Positions 5,081 through 6,831 of a stretch of 6,831 nt of DNA are shown here, piece after piece (within the stretch, counting starts at the first letter, position 1; the number at the start of each line of letters is the position of its first letter). The position numbers and the translations under genes are program-made. The stretch comes from Cyanobacteria bacterium Co-bin13. Lineage in GTDB: Bacteria > Cyanobacteriota > Cyanobacteriia > Phormidesmidales > Phormidesmidaceae. Location of the stretch: positions 1 through 6,831 of the forward strand of contig JACVRP010000206.1 of NCBI GenBank assembly GCA_014534385.1, read 5' to 3'. The notes below the pieces were generated by a model, which was not told the DNA's origin, did not search any database, and worked only from the letters and a program-made list of their open reading frames with translations.

Positions 5081-5120
5081 TGGGTGCTTTAGTTTGGGGC
5101 TTTGCTCGACAACTCTGGCG

Positions 5121-6831
5121 TTAGGTTGAGATGGGTGGGGCCAGGCTATAGCGGTTGCGGCCCTCAGCTTTGGCCAGGTAGAGGGCCCGATCGGCAGCTT
5201 CAATCAGGATCTGTGGAGAGGTGGCGACCGGGGGGGCAGCGGCGACAGCAATGCCAAAGCTGAGGGTAATCTGTGACTGCACTGGAGAGGCTGCGTGGGG
5301 AATTTGCAGGCGGGCCAGGTGGCGGCGAATGGCCTGAGTAATTTTCAGGGCACCCGTCTGGTGTGTGTTGGGTAGGACAATGGCAAACTCTTCTCCCCCG
5401 TAGCGGGCCGCTAGATCGCTGGGGCGTTTGATTGACTGGCTGATGGCCTGGGCAATTTGGGTCAGGCAGGCATCGCCTGCAGAGTGCCCGTAGGTGTCGT
5501 TATAGCGCTTGAAATAGTCGACATCGCAAAGAATCAGGGCAATGGGGGCCTGCTCTCGGGCCAGCCGCTGCCACTCCCGCAGCAGGTACTCATCAAAGCG
5601 GCGACGGTTGGCAAGCTGAGTTAAAGAGTCGGTGGTGGAGATTTGCTCTAGTTCCTGATTGGCCTGCTGCAGCTGCTGGTAGAGTTCTGACTGCTGAATT
5701 GCGATCGCAAGCTGGTTGGCAATCTGCTGGAGCAGGTCGGCCTCGGCGGGCTGCCACTGCCGGTAGTCGCTGCAGGCATGGACAATCAGCAGGCCCCAAA
5801 CCAGATCAGGCCCATCCCGCCGATTCTGAATAATGGGAGCAACCGTCTTTGACTTAACGTTTAGAGTGTGCAGAAACTCCACCATGCATGCGCCCCGGTC
5901 ATCGACATAAATATCGGGCACAATGCGTGGCTGACCCTGCCGGTAGAACTCATACCAGTCCTCTGGCAAACACTCCTGGGGCCACCGCTGCGGCTCGACA
6001 GGCGAAAAGGGCGGCAGCACTGCCGCCTGCAGCACCTCTCCTAAACCCCCGCTCTGTAGCCTGACAATCAAAACCCGGTCAGCCTGTAGGGTCTGCTGCA
6101 CTTCGGCAACGGTGGTTGCAAGCACCTGGTTTAGGTCTAGCGACTCGCGCAGATGTCCCGTAATTCGGCGCAGCAGCTGCTCCTGGTCAGCCCGCTGCCG
6201 GAGAGTCGCTTCGGTTCGGGTGCGATCGCTGACGTCCTGCACCTGAGACAGAATAGAAACTAGCCTGCCCTGGCTGTCGAGCAAAACCGAGTTGTACCAC
6301 TCGCAGTCAATGATCCTGCCATCTTTGCAATAGTTGCGGTTGCAGGAGATGCTGTGCCCTCCACCAGAGATCAACTCCTGGATCTCGGCGCTTACCCGAG
6401 GCCAGTCCTCCTCATAGATAAAGCCCCATTCAGTCACCTTTTTGCCTAACACTTCAGCTGCAGTCCAGCCAAAAATGTATTCAGCCTGCCTCGACCACTG
6501 CTGCAGGCGCAGCCGCGAGTCCCACATCAGGGTGCCCAAGGGGGTGTTTTCTAGATGGCGGGCAAGCTGATTTTGAGCGGTTTGCAGGGCACTGTCGGCT
6601 TGCTGCTGCAAACTCTTCTGGCTCAGGGCCAACCCTAGCTGCAGGGCCACCTGTCGCACCAGTTCGACGTCTAAGCGCTGCCACGTTCGAGGGGCAGCGC
6701 AGTGGTGCACGATCAGCAGCCCCCACAAGCTGTCCTGCTCTAGGATGGGCACTACCAAGTTGGCCTGCACCTGCAGCCGAGCCAGCAGTTCCTGGTGGTA
6801 AGCTGCGAGATGACTGTTGTACACGTCGGGA
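5121..6831 (-). CDS. GAF-PAS-GAF-GGDEF sensory diguanylate cyclase (N-terminal end missing)
   Basis: The gene runs off the right edge. The GTG at 6824 is not a start, because frame and homology-like sequence (Pro-Asp-Val-Tyr) continue to the boundary. Numbering from that codon: the C-terminal half of a GAF (1-70), a PAS/PAC domain (about 85-203), a second GAF (about 215-380), a short coiled linker rich in Gln and Glu (380-396), and a GGDEF domain (397-562). The GGDEF domain is complete: DSLTQLANRRRF, CDVDYFKRYNDTYGHSAGD (433-451), active-site GGEEF (476-480), SFGIA, and ALYLAKAEGRNR. It should make c-di-GMP from two GTP in the cytosol. RPSD (467-470), five residues before GGEEF, is the RxxD product-inhibition site. 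The GAFs resemble cyanobacteriochrome GAFs. The first has Tyr9 where the bilin cysteine sits. The second has Cys313 there and Cys285 at the second-cysteine (DXCF) position. No EAL domain follows. The upstream part could hold further sensors or membrane helices. Confidence 0.93.
   Translation of the reverse strand, partial: PDVYNSHLAAYHQELLARLQVQANLVVPILEQDSLWGLLIVHHCAAPRTWQRLDVELVRQVALQLGLALSQKSLQQQADSALQTAQNQLARHLENTPLGTLMWDSRLRLQQWSRQAEYIFGWTAAEVLGKKVTEWGFIYEEDWPRVSAEIQELISGGGHSISCNRNYCKDGRIIDCEWYNSVLLDSQGRLVSILSQVQDVSDRTRTEATLRQRADQEQLLRRITGHLRESLDLNQVLATTVAEVQQTLQADRVLIVRLQSGGLGEVLQAAVLPPFSPVEPQRWPQECLPEDWYEFYRQGQPRIVPDIYVDDRGACMVEFLHTLNVKSKTVAPIIQNRRDGPDLVWGLLIVHACSDYRQWQPAEADLLQQIANQLAIAIQQSELYQQLQQANQELEQISTTDSLTQLANRRRFDEYLLREWQRLAREQAPIALILCDVDYFKRYNDTYGHSAGDACLTQIAQAISQSIKRPSDLAARYGGEEFAIVLPNTHQTGALKITQAIRRHLARLQIPHAASPVQSQITLSFGIAVAAAPPVATSPQILIEAADRALYLAKAEGRNRYSLAPPIST
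5701..5708. repeat. HIP1 octamer
   Basis: GCGATCGC in the diguanylate cyclase gene, encoding Ala373-Ile374-Ala375 at the end of the second GAF domain. Confidence 0.9.
6222..6229. repeat. HIP1 octamer
   Basis: GCGATCGC in the diguanylate cyclase gene, in another frame, across Ser199-Asp200-Arg201 at the end of the PAC motif. Confidence 0.9.

Noticed and set aside
6822..6824. GTG at 6824 as the start of the GGDEF protein
   Set aside because: The first residues after it are the middle of a GAF domain, and the frame stays open to the window edge, so the gene is truncated rather than starting here.

Overview
The window is a piece of a cyanobacterial chromosome, most likely from a filamentous or Leptolyngbya-like lineage (the lineage is a guess). 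The evidence is five copies of the cyanobacterial HIP1 octamer GCGATCGC in 6.8 kb, where about 0.1 is expected by chance. Protein sequences are also typically cyanobacterial, including the ClpC N-terminus, a long LysA and GAF domains of cyanobacteriochrome type. Coding density is high and all genes look chromosomal and vertically inherited. I see no mobile element, CRISPR array, tRNA or rRNA.

Layout. Positions 1-83 (minus) hold the first 27 codons of clpC, running off the left edge. A 170-bp gap carries a candidate clpC promoter with a 7-bp dyad and a candidate rimI terminator. rimI (minus, 254-892) and lysA (plus, 1022-2413) diverge from a 129-bp spacer with a short palindrome over a possible rimI -10 box. 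lysA, cdaA (2580-3500) and uppS (3497-4252) follow on the plus strand; cdaA and uppS overlap by 4 bases. uppS converges on a TRIC/UPF0126 membrane-protein gene (minus, 4398-5066). The gap between them is filled by a G-rich imperfect inverted repeat. Upstream of the TRIC gene, 54 bp away on the same strand, is the 3' part of a large GAF-PAS-GAF-GGDEF diguanylate cyclase gene (5121-6831) that runs off the right edge.

How the genes fit. The plus-strand genes converge on the cell envelope. LysA turns meso-diaminopimelate, also a peptidoglycan precursor, into lysine. CdaA makes c-di-AMP, a regulator of K+ and osmotic balance and of wall homeostasis in other bacteria. UppS makes the C55 lipid carrier for wall precursors. 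The right half is sensory: a c-di-GMP synthase with CBCR-like GAF domains. One GAF keeps cysteines at both positions used for bilin attachment in dual-cysteine cyanobacteriochromes, which I rate as the most interesting observation. I found no wholly undescribed system. The non-coding candidates (clpC dyad, rimI palindrome, hairpin at the cdaA ribosome-binding region, G-rich hairpin) are sequence patterns only.
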